A DNA stretch of 64,000 bases from Tropicimonas sp. IMCC34043 (GCF_003390845.1 NZ_QMEK01000001.1:248001-312000); one strand, 5' to 3'; positions 20,301 through 30,305 are shown, counted from the stretch's first letter. Made by a program: numbers and translations. The notes: generated by a model from the sequence alone, not told the origin.

Positions 20301-21695
20301 TCAGTCGACGAGCCGCCCCCAGAGGTCGTACTCGCCGGCCTCGTCCACCTCGACAGTGACGATCTGGCCCGGTTGCAGGCCCTCTTGATCCGTGTCGATG
20401 AACAGGTTGCCGTCGATCTCGGGCGCGTCGGCCATGGTGCGGCAGGTCGCGGCGTCTTCCTCGACCAGATCGACGATCACCTCGAGCCGTTGGCCGACCT
20501 TGGCGGCGAGCTTCGCCTCGGAAATCGCCTGCGCCTTTTCCATGAAGCGCTCCCAGCGCTCCTGTTTGACCGCATCGGGGACGTGGTCGGGCAGGGCGTT
20601 CGACCGCGCACCGGCGACATTCTCGTACTGGAAACAGCCGACCCGGTCGAGCCGCGCCTCGTCCATCCAGTCGAGCAGGTGCTGGAACTCTGCCTCGGTC
20701 TCGCCCGGATAGCCGACGATGAAGGTCGAGCGCAGGGTCAGGTCGGGGCAGATCGCACGCCAGGCTGCGATCTCGTCCAGTGTCCTTGCCGCCGCCGCCG
20801 GCCGGGCCATGCGCTTCAGCGTGTCGGGATGGGCGTGCTGGAACGGGATGTCGAGGTAGGGCAGCACCAGCCCCTCGGCCATCAGCGGGATCAGGTCGCG
20901 CACATGCGGATAGGGATAGACATAGTGCAGCCGCACCCAGGCCCCGAGCCGTCCCAGTTCGCGGGCCAGATCGGTGATGTGGCTGCGCACCTCGCCGCCC
21001 TTCCAGGGGCTCAGGTCATGCTTGCGATCGACGCCATAGGCCGAGGTATCCTGGCTGATCACCAGCAACTCCCGCACGCCGGACTCCACCAGTTTTTCGG
21101 CCTCGCGCAGCACTGCATGGGCCGGACGGCTGGCCAGACGGCCGCGCATGTCCGGGATAATGCAGAACTTGCACTTGTGGTTGCAACCTTCTGAAATCTT
21201 TAGATAGGAATAGTGGCGGGGCGTCAGTTTCACGCCCGAGGCCGGCATCAGGTCGATAAAGGGATGCGGATCGGGCGGGACGGCTGCGTGGACCGCATCG
21301 AGCACCTGTTCGTATTGATGCGGCCCGGTCACGGCCAGAACCCTCGGATGCACGCCCGTGATGAACTCCGGGTCGGCGCCGAGGCAGCCGGTGACCAGCA
21401 CCTTGCCGTTTTCCTTCAGCGCCTCGCCGATTGCCTCGAGGCTTTCGGCCTTGGCGCTGTCGAGGAACCCGCAGGTGTTGACGATCACCGCATCGGCCCC
21501 GGCGTAGTCGGGCGAGATGCCATAGCCTTCGGCGCGAAGTCGGGTCAGGATGCGTTCGCTGTCCACCAGCGCCTTGGGACAGCCGAGCGAGACCATGCCG
21601 ATCATCGGCTGGTCGGGCCGGGCATCGGGGCGGGCGGTTCCGGGCACTTGGGCGCGGGCAAGATCGGGGCGGAGGTCGGGCGGGTTCTGGCTCAT
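20301..21695 (-). CDS. rimO: Ribosomal protein S12 methylthiotransferase
   Basis: This is a 464-residue radical-SAM methylthiotransferase that modifies an Asp of ribosomal protein S12. The N-terminal UPF0004 domain has Cys ligands in [26 protein letters not shown] and VTGCLGA. The radical SAM cluster CNHKCKFC lies near residue 170, and a C-terminal TRAM domain follows. [12 protein letters not shown] is typical of RimO and separates it from MiaB, which is also in the window (56065-57387). The first about 30 residues are a variable extension before the domain. The start ATG is not strongly supported by a ribosome site. Confidence 0.95.
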   Translation of the reverse strand: MSQNPPDLRPDLARAQVPGTARPDARPDQPMIGMVSLGCPKALVDSERILTRLRAEGYGISPDYAGADAVIVNTCGFLDSAKAESLEAIGEALKENGKVLVTGCLGADPEFITGVHPRVLAVTGPHQYEQVLDAVHAAVPPDPHPFIDLMPASGVKLTPRHYSYLKISEGCNHKCKFCIIPDMRGRLASRPAHAVLREAEKLVESGVRELLVISQDTSAYGVDRKHDLSPWKGGEVRSHITDLARELGRLGAWVRLHYVYPYPHVRDLIPLMAEGLVLPYLDIPFQHAHPDTLKRMARPAAAARTLDEIAAWRAICPDLTLRSTFIVGYPGETEAEFQHLLDWMDEARLDRVGCFQYENVAGARSNALPDHVPDAVKQERWERFMEKAQAISEAKLAAKVGQRLEVIVDLVEEDAATCRTMADAPEIDGNLFIDTDQEGLQPGQIVTVEVDEAGEYDLWGRLVD

Positions 21696-21819
21696 TGCGG
21701 TCCTATAGGGCGCGCGGGGATCGGACGGAAGGCCCCGCAGACGCGGCCCCGGGGCTCAGACGGTCTCAGACTAGGCTCAGCTAGTCGCGGACGGGGCCTG
21801 GTCGGGGTCCAGTCGGGGC

Positions 21820-23721
21820 TCAGTCGGCCTCGACCCCGGCGGCGACCATCGAATCGACCCAGCGCGGATCGAGGTTGCGCCAGGTCGGCGGCAGGCAGGC
21901 AGTGAGATAGGACAGGGTCAGGCCGGGATAGGCCGCGCGCAGATGGCGGGCCGCCTGTGCCGCGGCGTCGTGATTGCCGGCCAGAGTGTGGATCGCGGCC
22001 AGCATCCGATAGGCCCAGGTGGCGCCCGGGGTGGTGCGGATGCCTTCGGTCACCAGGGCCGTCGCCTCGTCATAGCGGCCATGGGCGACCATGGTGCCGG
22101 CCTTCCCGAACAGGATCATGAAACGGTAGGGGTCGAGCGGGCTGAGCCGCTCGGCGCGTTCGAAACTGCGCAGGGCGCCGTCGGGGTCGCCCTTGTAGTT
22201 GGCGATCCAGCCCGCCTGCGTCCAGCCCCAGGCATTGTTGGGGTCGAGCCAGAGCGCGCGTTCGTTCAGATCCTCGGACAGCGCCAGATCGTCCGAAATC
22301 ATGGATTTCGCAGCGGCGCAGGCGACCAGCGTCGGCGAATCCTCCAGCGTTTCGGCAATCGCGCGGGCAACGAGGGAATTTGCCATGGCGCGGTCGGCCT
22401 CGGGGTCGGCGGTCCAGAGATAGGCGCATTGCCCGGCGTGGCACCATGCCTTCATGCCCAGAGCCACCGGATAGGTCGGATCGCGGTCAAGTGCCTGACC
22501 GAGGATCGCGATTGCCTGGGCATTGTCCTCGCGCCGGTGGCGCCAGATATGGGGATAGGCGGTCAGCACCAGTTCATAGACCGAGCGGTCGGTCTCGCTG
22601 CGGCGCCGGGCGCGGTTGATCTCGGCGCTGCGCAGGCTGGGTCCGACGGCGATGGCGACATGTTCGGCAATCCGGTCCTGCAGGTCGAACAGATCGTCGA
22701 TCCGGTCGTCATAGCGTTCCGACCAGATCGTGCGGCCCGATGCGGCCTCGACCAGCTGGGCCGTGATGCGCACCCGGTCGCCGGCCCGCCGCACGTTGCC
22801 TTCGAGAAGATAGTCCGCGCCCAGCCGCTTGCCGGCCGCGATGTGATCGAGCCGCTCGGCCTGCAGCGCGACGGTCGATTGCCGGGCGATGATATGGAAC
22901 TCATGCGCCCGGCTGAGGGTTGCGGTGATTTCCTCGACAATGCCTTCGGCAAACATGTCGCCGGGGTCTGCGCCGATCTCGCCGAAGGGCAGGACCGCGA
23001 GCACCGGGCGCATGTTCTGCCAGCTTGCGTCGTGTCGCAGCTGATCGGCGGCACGGGCCGTGGGGCGGCGCAGGGCCTCGACCAGTTCCAGCGTCACCGA
23101 GGCGGGTTCGACATCGAGCTCGCGCTTCAGCGTGTCGCGGAAACGGGCGAATTCGGCGATGGTCCCGGCGCGATCCTCGACCTGTGCCGCGGCACGCAGC
23201 AACAACTGCATGGCGGTCTCGCTGGAGGGGTCGAGCCGAAGCGCCGTGCGGGCGCGGATCATGGCATCGCCCGGTTGGCCGTTGCGCAGGGCGGACTGTC
23301 CTTCGCCGATCGCGGCGTCCCGGCGGCGCAGCGCGCTGTTGAGGCGCGCATCGCGCAGCCAGTCGTCGAAATCGCCGGCATGCAGGTCGAACCCGTCGAG
23401 GAACGGCGCCTCGGCCTGTTCGACGATCGCGATGTTTGCGGGGTTCAGCCAGACCTGGCTGCGCGAGGCGTCAATCACGCCGTCGGGCAGGGCCTTGCGC
23501 AATTGCGAGAGTTCCTGGCGCAGCGAGGCGCGGGCCTGCTCTTCGCCGCGGTCGCCCCAGATCAGGCTGGTCAGCACCCCGCGCGGGGCGGTGCATCCGG
23601 GCTGGCTTGCCAGATAGGCAAGAATCGCCTGCCCGCGCCGAGGCAGGTTGTCGACCGCCGCGCCGCGCGAGTCGAGGGCGGCAAAGGGGCCGGATAGGTG
23701 CAGGGTCAGACGTGTTTCCAT
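21820..23721 (-). CDS. SARP/BTAD-type regulator with TolB-like and TPR domains
   Basis: This is a 633-residue cytoplasmic regulator. Residues about 1-100 form an OmpR-like winged helix (LTLHLSGPFAALDSRG and RRGQAILAYLASQPG). Residues 100-240 form a bacterial transcriptional activation domain (FRDTLKRELDVEPA). About 255-370 is a TolB/FlgO-like alpha/beta domain (LAVLPFGEIGADPGDMFAEGIVEEI). The rest is TPR-like helices. This architecture is used by CadC/SARP-like regulators, often with a cyclase domain, which is absent here. It is divergent from the DUF1127 gene across 268 bp that contain a direct-repeat array. Target genes are unknown. Confidence 0.8.
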   Translation of the reverse strand: METRLTLHLSGPFAALDSRGAAVDNLPRRGQAILAYLASQPGCTAPRGVLTSLIWGDRGEEQARASLRQELSQLRKALPDGVIDASRSQVWLNPANIAIVEQAEAPFLDGFDLHAGDFDDWLRDARLNSALRRRDAAIGEGQSALRNGQPGDAMIRARTALRLDPSSETAMQLLLRAAAQVEDRAGTIAEFARFRDTLKRELDVEPASVTLELVEALRRPTARAADQLRHDASWQNMRPVLAVLPFGEIGADPGDMFAEGIVEEITATLSRAHEFHIIARQSTVALQAERLDHIAAGKRLGADYLLEGNVRRAGDRVRITAQLVEAASGRTIWSERYDDRIDDLFDLQDRIAEHVAIAVGPSLRSAEINRARRRSETDRSVYELVLTAYPHIWRHRREDNAQAIAILGQALDRDPTYPVALGMKAWCHAGQCAYLWTADPEADRAMANSLVARAIAETLEDSPTLVACAAAKSMISDDLALSEDLNERALWLDPNNAWGWTQAGWIANYKGDPDGALRSFERAERLSPLDPYRFMILFGKAGTMVAHGRYDEATALVTEGIRTTPGATWAYRMLAAIHTLAGNHDAAAQAARHLRAAYPGLTLSYLTACLPPTWRNLDPRWVDSMVAAGVEAD

Positions 23722-23873
23722 ATGGGAGTCGATTTTCTGTTAAAATCGGCAGGGCGGAAAGGGAAATTTCGTCATCCAATCCGGCGCCCTGTTGCGGATG
23801 GTAATGACGCAACTGTCGATGAACCTGTCCAACGGTCGGTCCGGAGGGGTCTCTTGCGCCAGAATGATCGTTT

Positions 23874-23905
23874 TGACGGGTTTCTGACGGGTTGGATGAC
23901 AGGGA
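23874..23905 (+). promoter_or_regulatory. Direct-repeat array, candidate binding site for the SARP-type regulator
   Basis: Two perfect copies of TGACGGGTT start at 23874 and 23885 (11-bp period), and an imperfect copy TGACAGGGA starts at 23897. One-helical-turn direct repeats are the known binding pattern of SARP-family activators. The array lies between the SARP-type regulator and the DUF1127 gene. A TATGAT -10-like hexamer at 23927-23932 lies downstream, pointing toward the DUF1127 gene. Binding is inferred. Confidence 0.5.
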
Positions 23906-23989
23906 ACCCCAGGAAGTTTGCGGTCCTATGATGACCCAGGGGCAGGATTGATCCATCGCAAGGACTTTTGCCCCAAAGGAGATATCGAC

Positions 23990-24271
23990 ATGCTGAGAAT
24001 CGCCCCCTCTTCCGTCATCGGTCATGTTCATACCGACGGCCTCGGCCACGTTGGCTCTCGGCGGCGCGGCCTGATCCTTCGCCTGCTCGACCGCCTCTCG
24101 CGGGCCGACCGGCGCTATCGCGACATGCGCGAGATGGAGCGCATGGACGACGACCGTCTGCGCGACATCGGCCTCAGCCGCAGCGAGTTCGTCCGGCAGT
24201 TCGAGTCGAATTTCGGTCGCCCACCCTCCGGCAAGGCGCCGCTGAATTTCTCGGGGCGTATGCCCTGGTGA
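23990..24271 (+). CDS. DUF1127 small protein
   Basis: This 93-residue basic protein has the DUF1127 (YjiS-like) helical motif near residues 45-68 (REMERMDDDRLRDIGLSRSEF). AAAGGAG precedes the ATG at a good distance. Short DUF1127 proteins in alphaproteobacteria have been linked to RNA turnover and to phosphate or carbon metabolism, but no role can be set here. The N-terminal 40 residues are variable. It is divergent from the SARP-type regulator and is the likely target of the repeat array upstream. Confidence 0.8.
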   Translation: MLRIAPSSVIGHVHTDGLGHVGSRRRGLILRLLDRLSRADRRYRDMREMERMDDDRLRDIGLSRSEFVRQFESNFGRPPSGKAPLNFSGRMPW

Positions 24272-24335
24272 ACGATCCCTGCGGGACGGCTCCTCCCGCC
24301 AGGCTGCGCGTCCGGGGTCCGGCCCGGGCGCGCAC

Positions 24336-25097
24336 TCAGGGCTTGATCCGCCAGCCGGTGCGGAAGATCGCCCAGATCACCACGAGGCAGATTGCGAGGA
24401 ACGCCACGATTGCCGTGATCGACCAGCCCACGGGCACGTCTGCAACCTCGAAGAACGACCAGCGGAATCCCGAGATCAGATAGAGCACCGGGTTGAAAAA
24501 GCTCACTGCCCGCCAGGCCGGTGGCAGCATGCTGACCGAATAGAAAGCGCCGCCGAGGAACACCAGCGGCGTGATGACCAGCATAGGGATCAGTTGCAGC
24601 TGCTCGAAATTCTTCGCCCAGATGCCGATGATGAACCCGAGCAACGCAAAGCTGATCGCGGTCAGTACCAGAAAGGTCAGCATCCAGACCGGATGCGCCA
24701 CCTGCAGCTCGACAAAGGCGCTTGCGGTCAGAAGGATGATCGCGGCGATCAACAGCGCCTTGCTGGCCGCGGCGCCGACATAGCCGATCACGATCTCGAT
24801 GAACGACAGCGGCGCCGACAGCACCTCGTAGATGGTGCCGATGAACTTGGGGAAATAAATCCCGAACGAGGCGTTGGTAAGCGATTGCTGCAGGAGCGAC
24901 AGCATCACCAGCCCGGGCACCAGGAAGGCGCCATAGGAGATACCCTCGACGGTTTCGATCCGTCCGCCAATTGCCGCGCCGAAGACGACGAAATAGAGCA
25001 CCGTCGACAGCACCGGCGAGATCAGCGACTGGGCCACGGTGCGAAAGGTGCGGGCCATCTCGAACCGATAGATCGCCCAGATTGCGCGGCCGTTCAT
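24336..25097 (-). CDS. ABC-2 type transporter permease
   Basis: This is a 253-residue inner-membrane permease with six helices and the ABC-2 signature [21 protein letters not shown] near residue 175. The N-terminal amphipathic segment is [20 protein letters not shown]. Its ATG overlaps the end of the ATPase gene upstream by 4 bp, so the two form a classical exporter operon. The substrate (drug, polysaccharide or lipid-linked) is not evident. A paralogue lacking an adjacent ATPase lies at 26921-27724. Confidence 0.9.
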   Translation of the reverse strand: MNGRAIWAIYRFEMARTFRTVAQSLISPVLSTVLYFVVFGAAIGGRIETVEGISYGAFLVPGLVMLSLLQQSLTNASFGIYFPKFIGTIYEVLSAPLSFIEIVIGYVGAAASKALLIAAIILLTASAFVELQVAHPVWMLTFLVLTAISFALLGFIIGIWAKNFEQLQLIPMLVITPLVFLGGAFYSVSMLPPAWRAVSFFNPVLYLISGFRWSFFEVADVPVGWSITAIVAFLAICLVVIWAIFRTGWRIKP

Positions 25098-26050
25098 TGT
25101 GCCACCCCCGTCCGGTCCGCTGCGTCCCCGCCGTCCCGGACAAGGGTGAGGAACACCTCTTCCAGCGAGCTTTGCCGGGTCGAGAGATCGCGCAGGTCGA
25201 GCCCCGCGGCGGCGATGTCCGCCAGCAGCGGCGCAAGGCCCGGGCGGTCGGAATGGCCATCGAACTCATAGAGCAGCTGCATCCCGTCGGCCGAAAGCTG
25301 CAGCTTGTAGTCCGAAAGCCCGGCGGGCACGGCGTCCATCGGAACCGCGAGATCGAGCACCAGTTCCTTGCGGCCAAGCTGGCGCATCAGCTGTGCCGTC
25401 TGTTCGACCAGCAACAGCTTGCCGTGGTCGATCACCGCGATCCGGTCGGCCATCTCCTCGGCTTCCTCGATGTAATGGGTGGTCAGGATCACCGTCACGC
25501 CCGAGGCCCGCAGGTCGCGCACCACCGTCCACATCTCGCGCCTTAGCGTCACATCGACCCCGGCGGTCGGTTCATCCAGAAACAGCACCCTCGGCTCGTG
25601 GCTCAGCGCCTTGGCGATCAGCACCCGGCGCTTCATCCCGCCCGACAGTTCCCTGTTGCGGCTGTTGCGCCGGTCCCACAGCGACAGCGACCGCAGGATC
25701 CGTTCGATCACCGCATCGTTCCGCGGCCGTCCGAACAAACCGCGCGAGAATTGCACGGTGTTGATGACCTTCTCGAACGGTTCGAGGGTGATTTCCTGTG
25801 GAACCAGCCCGATCAGCGACCGCGCGGCGCGGAAATCGGCGATGATGTCATGGCCCGCCACGGTGACCCGGCCGGCGCTTGGTGTCACAAGACCGCAAAT
25901 GATCGAGATCAGCGTCGTCTTGCCGGCCCCGTTCGGGCCGAGCAGTGCCAGGATCTCGCCCTCGGAGATCTCAAGGTCGACGCCCTTCAGCGCCTGAAAG
26001 CCGTCGTCAAAGCTCTTGGCGAGCGACTCGATCGAAATGATGGCCGGCAC
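25094..26050 (-). CDS. ABC transporter ATP-binding protein
   Basis: This 318-residue ATPase energises the ABC-2 exporter. Walker A (GPNGAGKTT), the signature (LSGGMKRRV), Walker B ([12 protein letters not shown]) and the H-loop (TTHYIEEAE) are all present in the first 220 residues. A C-terminal domain of about 90 residues follows, as in daunorubicin-resistance-type ATPases. I chose a GTG start at 26050, which has GGAGGGG 5 nt upstream. In-frame ATGs farther upstream lack such a site. Its stop overlaps the permease start. Confidence 0.9.
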   Translation of the reverse strand: MPAIISIESLAKSFDDGFQALKGVDLEISEGEILALLGPNGAGKTTLISIICGLVTPSAGRVTVAGHDIIADFRAARSLIGLVPQEITLEPFEKVINTVQFSRGLFGRPRNDAVIERILRSLSLWDRRNSRNRELSGGMKRRVLIAKALSHEPRVLFLDEPTAGVDVTLRREMWTVVRDLRASGVTVILTTHYIEEAEEMADRIAVIDHGKLLLVEQTAQLMRQLGRKELVLDLAVPMDAVPAGLSDYKLQLSADGMQLLYEFDGHSDRPGLAPLLADIAAAGLDLRDLSTRQSSLEEVFLTLVRDGGDAADRTGVAQ

Positions 26051-26177
26051 GATCCCCTCCCCGAACTCTTCCCCGACCGGCGCGCCGGCGTCGGACCTGC
26101 GCGCCCTCATTGGCATATGTCAGAAAAATCCCGGTCCACCCGCCGCCATTCGTGTGGCGGCGGCGCCGGTATTTGGC

Positions 26178-26777
26178 TCAGCGCCTGCGGTCGCGGCGGG
26201 CCGACATCGGCTGGAACGCGACGCCGACATGGGCCTCGCAATAGGGCTTGCCGGCCTTGACCGGCAGGCCGCAGAACCAGAAATCGTCGGTCGCCGGGTC
26301 GCCGATCGGCCATTTGCAGGTCCGTTCCGTCAATTCCATCAGCGACAGGCGGCGCGCCTTTTTCTCGATCTCGCGCACCGAGGCCAGCGCCTCGGGGCTG
26401 ATCTCGTTGGCCGAGGGCTGCGGCGGCAGCGGCTGGCCGGCAGGAATGATCTGGCGACGCGCCGGAATGACCGGGGCGGGTTCCTCGGCCACAGTCTCGA
26501 CCGGCGCTGGCGTTTCGGCAATCGCGGCGGCAGGCGCGGCCTCGACCACGGTCTCGGCCGCGACGGGCTCGGGCGCGTCGTGATGATCGGGGGCGGTATC
26601 GAGCCGCGCCTTGTCACCGACGGCGCCGCCATTGCGGTTCGACAGGCCAAGGCGATGCACCTTGCCGATTACCGCGTTTCGGGTCACGCCACCCAGTTCC
26701 TTGGCAATCTGGCTGGCGCTTTGGCCCTCGCTCCACATCTTCCTGAGGGTCTCGACCCGCTCTTCGGTCCAGGACAT
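26178..26777 (-). CDS. gcrA: GcrA cell-cycle regulator
   Basis: This 199-residue protein is a sigma70 cofactor that activates cell-cycle genes at CcrM-methylated promoters in alphaproteobacteria. The DNA-binding N terminus is diagnostic: MSWTEERVETLRKMWSEGQS and NAVIGKVHRLGLSNR. A long Ala/Pro/Glu linker (about 55-135) and a C-terminal sigma-binding domain (CKWPIGDPATDDFWFCGLP, then YCEAHV) follow. The ATG at 26777 has GGAG upstream. Here gcrA lies between two ABC-2 transporter genes with its own promoter region. Confidence 0.96.
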   Translation of the reverse strand: MSWTEERVETLRKMWSEGQSASQIAKELGGVTRNAVIGKVHRLGLSNRNGGAVGDKARLDTAPDHHDAPEPVAAETVVEAAPAAAIAETPAPVETVAEEPAPVIPARRQIIPAGQPLPPQPSANEISPEALASVREIEKKARRLSLMELTERTCKWPIGDPATDDFWFCGLPVKAGKPYCEAHVGVAFQPMSARRDRRR

Positions 26778-26920
26778 CGCAAGCCATCTCCAACTGCACA
26801 AGGGCAGCCCCCCGGATACCATCGCCAGGTGCCGCCCAATTATTTCGGATTGGCTCATTCTATGTTGCCGGCATCGGGGTTACAAGCGGGCGGCAACCCG
26901 GCGAGTGGCAGGAGCGCGTG

Positions 26921-27724
26921 ATGACGGAAATATCGAATATGGGCGAGCGCCGGTTCGGGCGCGTCAACTGGCTGGGACTGGCCACGCTGACCGAACGCGA
27001 GATCCGCCGCTTCGTCAGTATCTGGATGCAGACGGTGCTGGCGCCACTGGTCACGGCGGGGCTGTTTCTGGCGATCTTCTCGATCGCCATCGGCCCGGCG
27101 CGGGGCGAGGTGATGGGGTTTTCCTATCTGCAGTTCATCGCGCCCGGCATCCTGACCATGACGGTGATCCAGAACGCCTTTGCCAATTCCTCGTCCTCGA
27201 TGCTGGTCTCGAAGGTGCAGGGCAATATCGTCGACACGCTGATGCCGCCGCTGTCGGCGGGCGAAATCGTGGCGGGCTATATCGCGGGCGGCGTGGCGCG
27301 CGGGCTGTTCGTGGCGGTGCCATTGTGGCTGGTCATGCTGCCGGTGCTGGGGCTCGGGCTCGCGCATCCGTTGCTGGCGCTGATCTATGTGCTGCTTGGG
27401 GCGGCGCTGATGGCGGCGCTGGGGCTGCTTGGGGCAATCTACGCCAACAAGTTCGACCAGCTGGCGGCGATCTCGAATTTCATCATCACGCCGATGGCGT
27501 TCCTGTCGGGCACCTTCTATTCGGTCGAGTCGGTGCCGCCGGTGATGCGGCATCTGCTGCACTGGAACCCGATGTTCTATCTGATCGACGGGGTCCGGTT
27601 CGGCACGCTCGGCGTTTCCGACAGCCCGCCGATGCGCGGGCTTGCGGTTCTGGTCTGTGCGACGGTCCTGGTCACGCTGCTGTGCTGGCAGATGGTCCGC
27701 TCGGGCCACCGGCTGAAGCCCTGA
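26921..27724 (+). CDS. ABC-2 type transporter permease without adjacent ATPase
   Basis: This is a 267-residue permease with six helices and the ABC-2 signature FLSGTFYSVESVPPVMRHLLH, a close structural relative of the permease at 24336-25097 (both end in a Gly/Arg/Leu-Lys-Pro tail). AGGAGCG precedes the ATG. No ATPase gene is next to it. It may use the ATPase at 25094-26050 on the other side of gcrA, or one elsewhere. The gene is divergent from gcrA, and the promoters must share the roughly 140 bp between them. Confidence 0.88.
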   Translation: MTEISNMGERRFGRVNWLGLATLTEREIRRFVSIWMQTVLAPLVTAGLFLAIFSIAIGPARGEVMGFSYLQFIAPGILTMTVIQNAFANSSSSMLVSKVQGNIVDTLMPPLSAGEIVAGYIAGGVARGLFVAVPLWLVMLPVLGLGLAHPLLALIYVLLGAALMAALGLLGAIYANKFDQLAAISNFIITPMAFLSGTFYSVESVPPVMRHLLHWNPMFYLIDGVRFGTLGVSDSPPMRGLAVLVCATVLVTLLCWQMVRSGHRLKP

Positions 27725-27968
27725 GGCATTCCCGTGCCTTGGCATGGCCTGTTCCCGCGGCGCGAAATCCACTGGAACTGCGCCAGAAATTGCGTTATGC
27801 GCCCCCATGGCTTCTGTTTGTGCACCCCTCTGCCTGCGACGATTTCGACGTCGCGCCTGACCCTGAGTGTTTCAGGGCCGGCCACTGCCGTGCACCCCTT
27901 CCCCAAAAATCAGACGAGATCCTGCCCTGACCGGGCGACTCCTCATTTACTCGACGCGAGGACATCCG

Positions 27969-29156
27969 ATGATCCCCTCCATCCTGCCGACCTATACCCG
28001 GGCGCCGCTTCACTTCGTGAAGGGCGAGGGCTCGTGGCTGATTGATCGCGACGGGCGCCGATTCCTCGATCTCGGCGCCGGGATCGCGGTCAATGCGCTT
28101 GGCCATGCCAACCCGGATCTGGTGGCGGCGCTGACCGAGCAGGCGGGGATGCTGTGGCACACCTCGAACCTCTATCCCATCGAACGGCAGCAGGCGCTGG
28201 CCGACCGGCTGGTCGATCTGACCTTTGCCGACACTGCGTTCTTCACCAACTCGGGGACCGAGGCCTGCGAACTGGCGATCAAGATGGCGCGCAAGTACTG
28301 GTCCGCAAAGGGCGAACCGGAACGGACCACGATCCTGACCTTCGAGGGCGCCTTCCATGGCCGCTCCTCTGCCGCGATCGCGGCCGCCGGATCTGCCAAG
28401 ATGACCGACGGCTTCGGCCCGCTGCTGCCGGGCTTCGTGCATCTGCCCTTCGGCGCGCCCGAGGCCTTCGCCGAGGCGATGCAGGATCCGACCGTGGGTG
28501 CGGTCATGATCGAACCGATCCAGGGCGAGGGCGGCATCCGGGCGGTTCCGGAGGATTTCCTGCGCGCGATCCGGGCGGCCTGCGACGCCACCGGCGCGTT
28601 GTTGATCCTCGACGAGGTGCAATGCGGCATGGGCCGGACCGGGCGGCTGTTCGCCCACGAATGGGCCGGGATCGATCCCGATATCATGATGGTCGCGAAG
28701 GGCATCGGCGGCGGGTTCCCGCTGGGCGCGCTGCTGGCGACTGAGGCTGCGGCATCGGGCATGACCGCCGGAACGCACGGGTCGACCTATGGTGGCAATC
28801 CGCTTGGCTGTGCCGTGGGTCTCGCTGTGGTCGAGCGGATCGGAACGCCGGAATTTCTGGACGAGGTGTCGCGCAAGGCCGGGCGGATGCGTCAGGGGCT
28901 CGAGGCACTGGTCGGCGCCCATCCCGATGTCTTCGAGGAAGTGCGGGGGGTCGGGCTGATTCTGGGGCTGAAGTGCCGCGTGCCGAATGCGCGCCTCGTT
29001 CAGGCAGGCTATGACGAGGACCTTCTGATCGTGCCCGCCGCCGACAATGTGATCCGGCTGCTGCCCGCGCTCAACATCCCCGACGAGGATATCGCCGAGG
29101 GTCTGGCGCGGCTCGACCGCGCTGCGGCCCGGATCGAGGCCGCGCCCGACGCCTGA
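27969..29156 (+). CDS. argD: Acetylornithine aminotransferase
   Basis: This is a 395-residue class III PLP-dependent aminotransferase of arginine biosynthesis. It shows [40 protein letters not shown], the PLP-phosphate region [19 protein letters not shown], and the Schiff-base Lys in [12 protein letters not shown]. The next gene is argF, 80 bp downstream, which supports ArgD over other class III enzymes. ArgD often also serves as N-succinyl-diaminopimelate aminotransferase in lysine synthesis. The 240 bp upstream hold its promoter; I see no leader peptide or attenuator there. Confidence 0.93.
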   Translation: MIPSILPTYTRAPLHFVKGEGSWLIDRDGRRFLDLGAGIAVNALGHANPDLVAALTEQAGMLWHTSNLYPIERQQALADRLVDLTFADTAFFTNSGTEACELAIKMARKYWSAKGEPERTTILTFEGAFHGRSSAAIAAAGSAKMTDGFGPLLPGFVHLPFGAPEAFAEAMQDPTVGAVMIEPIQGEGGIRAVPEDFLRAIRAACDATGALLILDEVQCGMGRTGRLFAHEWAGIDPDIMMVAKGIGGGFPLGALLATEAAASGMTAGTHGSTYGGNPLGCAVGLAVVERIGTPEFLDEVSRKAGRMRQGLEALVGAHPDVFEEVRGVGLILGLKCRVPNARLVQAGYDEDLLIVPAADNVIRLLPALNIPDEDIAEGLARLDRAAARIEAAPDA

Positions 29157-29236
29157 GCTTTGCCTTGGCGCGGGGCGGCCACAGGCGGCCCCGCGCTCCC
29201 CCCACCGCGAGACCATAGTGAGATAGTGAGAGTGCG

Positions 29237-30163
29237 ATGAGACATTTTCTCGACATCAACACGACCGACGCCGGCGAACTGCGGGGGATCATCGACATGG
29301 CCCGCCAGATCAAGGCGGCGCGCCGCGGCCGGTTCAAGGGTGCGCCAGACGACGACCTGCCGCTCGACGGCCGGATGGTCGCGCTGATCTTCGAGAAGCC
29401 ATCGACCCGGACCCGCGTCAGCTTTGACGTCGGCGCCCGCCAGATGGGGGCGCAGACCATGGTTCTGTCCGGCACCGACATGCAGCTTGGCCACGGCGAG
29501 ACCATCGCCGACACCGCCCGGGTGCTGTCGCGCTATGTCGATCTGATCATGATCCGCACCTATGAGGAGGCGACGCTTCTGGAACTGGCCGAATATGCCG
29601 ACGTGCCGGTGATCAACGGGCTGACCAACCGCAGCCATCCCTGCCAGATCATGGCCGACATCATGACCTTCGAGGAGCACCGCGGTCCGATCACCGGCAA
29701 GAAGGTCGTCTGGACCGGGGACGGCAACAACGTCTGTGCCTCGTTCCTGCATGCGGCGGCGGCGTTCGGCTTCGATCTGACCTTCACCGGGCCGCCGCCG
29801 CTCGACCCCGAGCCCGGCTTCGTGGCCGAGGCGCGGGCGAGGGGCGCGCATATCGAGATCGAACGCGATCCGTTCAAGGCGGTCGAAGGCGCCGATCTGG
29901 TGGTGACCGATACCTGGGTGTCGATGCACGATCCGCAGTCGGCGCGCGAGCGGCGCCACAACCAGTTGCGGCCCTACCAGGTCAACGAGGCGCTGATGGC
30001 GGCGGCACGGCCCGATGCCCTGTTCATGCATTGTCTGCCCGCGCACCGCGATGACGAGGCAACGAGTGCGGTGATGGATGGCCCGCAGTCGGTGATCTTT
30101 GACGAGGCCGAAAACCGGCTGCACGCCCAGAAGGCGATCATGCGCTGGTGCCTGGGGGTCTGA
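29237..30163 (+). CDS. argF: Ornithine carbamoyltransferase
   Basis: This 308-residue cytoplasmic enzyme makes citrulline from ornithine and carbamoyl phosphate. The carbamoyl-phosphate site is [27 protein letters not shown] and [11 protein letters not shown] are the other signature segments. The length matches anabolic ArgF. It follows argD in the same direction and the two are probably one operon. In many relatives the redox chaperone gene hslO comes next; here it is absent and hrpB lies on the opposite strand. Confidence 0.96.
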   Translation: MRHFLDINTTDAGELRGIIDMARQIKAARRGRFKGAPDDDLPLDGRMVALIFEKPSTRTRVSFDVGARQMGAQTMVLSGTDMQLGHGETIADTARVLSRYVDLIMIRTYEEATLLELAEYADVPVINGLTNRSHPCQIMADIMTFEEHRGPITGKKVVWTGDGNNVCASFLHAAAAFGFDLTFTGPPPLDPEPGFVAEARARGAHIEIERDPFKAVEGADLVVTDTWVSMHDPQSARERRHNQLRPYQVNEALMAAARPDALFMHCLPAHRDDEATSAVMDGPQSVIFDEAENRLHAQKAIMRWCLGV

Positions 30164-30221
30164 GCGGCGGCGGACACCTGCCGGTCAGCAGGGGCTGCGC
30201 GGAATCGCGCTGGCGCGCGAT

Positions 30222-30254
30222 GCCTCCGGCGGAGGTATTTTCGCCAAGAAGAAG
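30222..30254. repeat. Dispersed intergenic element, copy 1
   Basis: Between the convergent ends of argF and hrpB is a short GC-rich hairpin-forming stretch followed by GAGGTATTTTCGCC and AAGAAGAAG. The same tail occurs at 55911-55934 (GAGGTATTTCGCCC, AAGAAGAAG). Similar sequences are scattered between genes in Rhodobacterales genomes as far as I recall. Function unknown. Confidence 0.5.
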
Positions 30255-30305
30255 ATCCGGTGCGAAGAGGGTTTGGGGCGAAGACGGCGGCAGTGACGCG
30301 GCGTG

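Noticed and set aside
21770-21785. Small inverted repeat ACTAG-GCTCAG-CTAGT after the SARP-type regulator gene
   Set aside because: The 5-bp stem is too weak for a terminator and occurs among imperfect CTCAG repeats that look like local slippage.
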